Below, piece after piece: positions 24,606-27,758 of a stretch of 27,758 nt of DNA. The stretch is from JBBRQP01 sp038226175 (lineage in GTDB: Bacteria; Cyanobacteriota; Cyanobacteriia; Gloeobacterales; Anthocerotibacteraceae): positions 1 through 27,758 of the forward strand of contig JBBRQP010000037.1 of NCBI GenBank assembly GCA_038226175.1. The letters run 5' to 3'. The notes under the pieces are model-generated. The model was not told where the DNA came from. It worked only from the letters and a program-made list of their open reading frames with translations, and ran no database searches. Each line of letters starts with the position of its first letter. Within the stretch, counting starts at the first letter, position 1. A program made the position numbers and the translations under genes.

Positions 24606-25727
24606 TTAGTAGCGGCTGCCGGTAGGCTGGCGTGAGCTGGTCATGCTATTACCCGTTGTGCCTAGCATCCGGGTCAACTCCTCAGGGCGTGAGGTCTTAG
24701 TGAGCGCATCCTCGAGAGAAATTTTGCCCGCTGTATACAGATCCCGCAGGGCCATTTCCATAGTGCGCATCCCAGTTTGATTACCCGTTTGGATCGCTGA
24801 ATAAATCTGGGCAGTTTTGCCCTCACGAATCAAGTTGGCAATAGCTGGGGTTACCACCATAATCTCCTGAGCCAGACAGCGGGAACCCACGCCCGGTAGC
24901 GGATTTTTGCGGGCAATGAGCGTCTGCGAAAACACCGCAACCAGTGAATTAGAGAGTTGAATACGAATCTGTTGTTGTTGAGTAGGTGGAAAAACATCTA
25001 CCATCCGATCAACAGTCTGAGACGCGCTATTGGTATGCAAGGTTGCAAACACCAAATGCCCAGTCTCTGCTGCGGTGATCGCCAATTGAATAGTTTCGAG
25101 GTCACGCATTTCGCCCACCAAGATCACATCAGGATCTTCGCGCATGGCAGCGCGTAAGGCATTGGCAAAACTATGGGTATCTTCACCCACTTGCCGCTGG
25201 TTGATCAGAGATTTTTGGGGCTGATAAATATATTCAATCGGGTCTTCGATGGTCAAAATATGTTCGGCTCGGCTGGTATTGATGTAGTGAATAAGCGCGG
25301 CGAGCGTGGTTGTTTTGCCTGATCCCGTTGGTCCCGTGATCAAAACTAAGCCTCGGGGCTTCTCTGCGATCTCACGCATAATCGGCGGTAATCCCAACTC
25401 CTCAAGCGTCGGAATGCGGGTACTCAAAGCCCGCAAAGCTGCTGCATAATTACCTTTATCCCGATAAACATTGACCCGAAAACGCCCAACTCCGGGAACT
25501 TCGTAGGAGCAATCGAGTTCCCAGTGTTCTTCGAGATGCTCGCGTTGTAGGGGATTCAAAAAAGAAAAAATCAACTCTCGTACCGCCTCAGGCGTTAAAG
25601 TTTCCTCGCCCACATAGGCCAATTTGCCACCAGCACGAATCAGCGGTGCGACGCCCGCCGCTAAATGTAAATCAGAACCACTGCGGGCCATCACTTCGCG
25701 TAACAAAGATTCTAGAGTCGGGGTCAT
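24606..25727 (-). CDS. pilT: Type IV pilus retraction ATPase PilT
   Basis: PilT is the retraction motor for twitching and phototactic motility and DNA uptake. From ATG 25727, preceded by AGAGGAAG, it has 373 residues. Walker A GPTGSGKT is at 132-139, the Asp box is TIEDPIEYIYQ, the Walker B region is REDPDVILVGEMRDLET, and the His box is HLVFATLHTNSASQT. The C-terminal AIANLIREGKTAQI corresponds to the AIRNLIRE motif that separates PilT from PilB. All are intact. It begins 14 bp after pilB'. A longer frame opening at 25787 overlaps pilB and lacks support. Confidence 0.96.
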   Translation of the reverse strand: MTPTLESLLREVMARSGSDLHLAAGVAPLIRAGGKLAYVGEETLTPEAVRELIFSFLNPLQREHLEEHWELDCSYEVPGVGRFRVNVYRDKGNYAAALRALSTRIPTLEELGLPPIMREIAEKPRGLVLITGPTGSGKTTTLAALIHYINTSRAEHILTIEDPIEYIYQPQKSLINQRQVGEDTHSFANALRAAMREDPDVILVGEMRDLETIQLAITAAETGHLVFATLHTNSASQTVDRMVDVFPPTQQQQIRIQLSNSLVAVFSQTLIARKNPLPGVGSRCLAQEIMVVTPAIANLIREGKTAQIYSAIQTGNQTGMRTMEMALRDLYTAGKISLEDALTKTSRPEELTRMLGTTGNSMTSSRQPTGSRY

Positions 25728-25741
25728 CGGGCTTCCTCTGG

Positions 25742-27634
25742 CTAGGTCACTAAACGCGGGGTCGTACAGTAGGGGCAATCTAACCATTCTGGGCAGAGTT
25801 CAGCTTCACAGGTATGACAGACCAAAACCCTGCGTTTACCCAACTCTAGCCCAGAATCTGCTAAAGTCACGCGCTCTACTTCCTCAAGTGTGGTTTGCCC
25901 TGAGCGTACCAGATTGAGTGAATAAGCAAGCAGGGTGGTCATGCCCTCTTCGACCGCACTCTCGCGTAAATGTTCCGTACTGGCATGACAGTTGATGGCT
26001 GCGCGTAGTTTGGGGGTTAGGCGCATGACTTCGTAGACGCCGACCCGACCGAGATAGCCGACGCCATGGCATTCGGCACATAGAGTGTCCGGCTGTTGCT
26101 GGGCTACTTCTTGGGGCGTATAGCTGAGCGCACGATAAAAAATAATGTGCTGTTCGCGGGCTGCAATTAGGCCAAATTGCCGCAAGCGATCAACCTCAGG
26201 CCGATAGGGTTGACGGCAATTAGGGCAGACGCGGCGTAATAACCGCTGGCTGATAATACCAATCAGGGAACTCGCAATCAAAAATGGCGCAACCCCCATC
26301 TGTGTGAGTCGCGCAATGGCACTAGGCGCATCATTGGTGTGGAGTGTGCTGAGCACCAGATGTCCGGTCAAGGCCGCTTCTACGACCGTTTTAGCAGTCT
26401 CTAGATCACGGGTTTCCCCGACTAGCATCACGTCGGGATCTTGACGCAAGACGGCTCTTAGAATACGCGCAAAATCAAGTCCCTTATCCCGTACAACCTG
26501 CACTTGACTGATCCCTGGCATCATATATTCAATGGGGTCTTCAGCGGTGGTGATATTGACGGCTGGCTGATTGAGTTCGGCGAGGGCAGCATAAAGAGTG
26601 GTGGTCTTCCCCGAACCCGTAGGCCCGGTTACCAAAACCAAACCGTAGGGCTTAAAGAAGATTTCGCGCATCAGACTCAGAGCTTGCGCATCTGTGATCA
26701 GCCTATCGAGACTTAGTTGGGTATCGGTATTATCTAGCAGTCGTAGGACAATCTTTTCGCCGTGGCGCGAGGGCAAACTGCTCACCCGAAAATCAATCGT
26801 GCGTTGTTGATACACGCGCCGGATACGTCCATCTTGCGGTAGTCTGCGCTCAGCAATATTCAAGTCCGCCATGATTTTGAAGCGTGAGATCAACGCCGGA
26901 ATAATCCGTTTGGGTAAGCGTCCGATACCAACAGGAGCCTCACGCAAAACCCCATCTTTACGAAAACGAATTCGCAACTCTTCTTCTTGCGGCTCTAGAT
27001 GGATATCTGAAACCCGCTGACTAATGGCACGCAACAAAATCGAGTTGGAAAGTTTGATAATCGGGGCATCTTCGGCTTGCCGCGCGACTTCCGCAAGATC
27101 TAAATTGGTTTCATCGTCTAGATCAATACGGTCACTGAGCGTTTCGATATAGTCCATGACCTCTTGCGCAGTTTCGGGGGGCGTCTGAGCCGGGGCTGCG
27201 AGCGCTTGCACTGCTTGCGCCCGCATCAACAGCAGCTGGTAATCTTCAGAGGTGACGGCAACACGAACTAACGTAAGATTTTTATTGCGTAAACGCCGCT
27301 GTAAATCATCAAGTGCAGCCAAATTTTCTGGCTCGACCATCGCTACTACGACCGTTGTTCCCTGATGTTGTAGGGGTAAGAGCTGATAGCGTGTACATAG
27401 TTCCCAGGGCATCATCAGTTCGAGTACCAGATCTCGGATCTGCACTGGTGTAAAAAAGGGCTGATGATCGTCTAAATCTATGGCTTCGATGCCATATAAA
27501 AGTTGCATTTCTACGAGTTGCTGGGTTTTGTAGGCGCGCACTAACTCTGCTGGCAAACTGCGTCCAATTAGGGTCTCGAGAGCCTCAACTAAAGATGACT
27601 GAGTTTGCTTGCGCTCACCTACAGCGGTTTTCAT
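25742..27634 (-). pseudogene. pilB: PilB extension ATPase, N-terminus replaced by an IS end
   Basis: PilB powers pilus extension. The surviving frame (630 residues from the ATG at 27634) retains the N1/N2 region from EALETLIGRSLPAELVRAYK, Walker A GPTGSGKT at 337-344, Asp box TAEDPIEYMM, Walker B RQDPDVMLVGETRDLET, His box LVLSTLHTND, the tetracysteine CPNC...CAEC, and a tail with CHTC...CPYC. From memory, cyanobacterial PilB has about 40 more N-terminal residues (including a stretch FSPFGNKL), and this frame lacks them. Its first five codons, MKTAV, come from the IS end; host homology begins at about GERKQTQSSLVEALE. Whether the product still works is unknown; the ATPase core is intact. Confidence 0.85.
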
Positions 27635-27756
27635 ACGGATGTACCAAGATAACCAGAGTGAGTGAACCAACCTTTCGCATCAGTTTCTGTAATACGCTTT
27701 AGCCCTTGTCCTATCGCTTCTTCAAGACTTTCTTTGTCACGCTTGCCTTGGGAGCG
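27620..27756 (-). mobile_element. 3' end of an IS630-type insertion sequence (right copy)
   Basis: Identical by eye to the reverse complement of 1-137. The boundary with pilB is at TA (27620-27621), after which the sequence differs from the left copy. Two bases of further IS or flanking sequence follow at the window edge. Because both ends of the contig terminate in the same element, the copies are probably multiple in the genome. Confidence 0.8.
27631..27756 (-). CDS. IS630-family transposase, C-terminal fragment (right copy)
   Basis: This is the exact inverse of the left fragment, with 41 residues and stop TGA at 27633-27631. It reads toward pilB, so the two are transcribed in the same direction. 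The last bases form ATGA: the ATG of the truncated pilB frame overlaps the transposase TGA, the geometry used for translational coupling. The remainder of the gene is beyond the window edge. Confidence 0.75.
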   Translation of the reverse strand, partial: RSQGKRDKESLEEAIGQGLKRITETDAKGWFTHSGYLGTSV

Positions 27757-27758
27757 TA

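Noticed and set aside
1..27758. Whole window as a composite transposon
   Set aside because: Content between the IS copies is core housekeeping DNA; the ends more likely reflect a contig broken at a repeat.

Overview
The window looks like a 27.8 kb contig from a cyanobacterium. The clearest lineage markers are homologues of two families I know mainly from oxygenic phototrophs (DUF2854 and DUF3531), the small bacterial-type ferredoxin with a VCEGVADC start, a cyanobacterial-style pilB-pilT-pilC cluster whose PilB ends in a cysteine-rich tail, and a ThrC with an N-terminal zinc ribbon. One HIP1-like GCGATCGC octamer lies at 10681. I cannot name the genus; nothing here is diagnostic below phylum.

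The contig is bracketed by the same 137 bp sequence in inverted orientation (1-137 and 27620-27756). It encodes the last 41 residues of an IS630-type transposase. Both copies point inward, and identity stops exactly after a TA dinucleotide, the usual target of that family. On the left the element borders an AT-rich accessory stretch (138-1741) with one unrecognised gene. On the right it cuts into pilB, removing the N-terminus and supplying a new ATG that overlaps the transposase stop codon as ATGA.

Layout, left to right: IS end; accessory gene of unknown function; trmD (tRNA m1G37 methylation); a secreted ComEA-like helix-hairpin-helix protein; an internally duplicated LEA/apolipoprotein-like repeat protein; an AI-2E/PerM-type permease; a small membrane protein; tRNA-Ala(GGC); thrB; the DUF2854 protein; a secreted protein of unknown function; a ferredoxin-glyS-DUF3531 operon; dnaA divergent from rpmH, which was too short for ordinary ORF calling; a uvrA-DUF72 operon; a NarL/LuxR-type response regulator; a thrC-ThiS/MoaD-like operon; rpiA; rimI-ribE; hisA; a K+ channel with an RCK domain; a glutathione S-transferase; and pilB'-pilT-pilC.

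Most of the window is housekeeping: translation (trmD, glyS, rpmH, tRNA-Ala, rimI), replication and repair (dnaA, uvrA), and biosynthesis (thrB, thrC, hisA, rpiA, ribE). Two themes link separate parts. ThrB makes O-phosphohomoserine, which ThrC consumes, and ThrC is followed by a sulfur-carrier-like protein ending in Gly-Gly. The ComEA-like protein and the pil motors both belong to the DNA uptake and type IV pilus world, and the pilB motor gene appears damaged by the IS. I see no CRISPR array, prophage or recognisable defence operon. The most unusual features are the IS/pilB junction, the thrC-ThiS pairing, the 51-residue tandem duplication in the repeat protein, and the dnaA/rpmH junction without rnpA.
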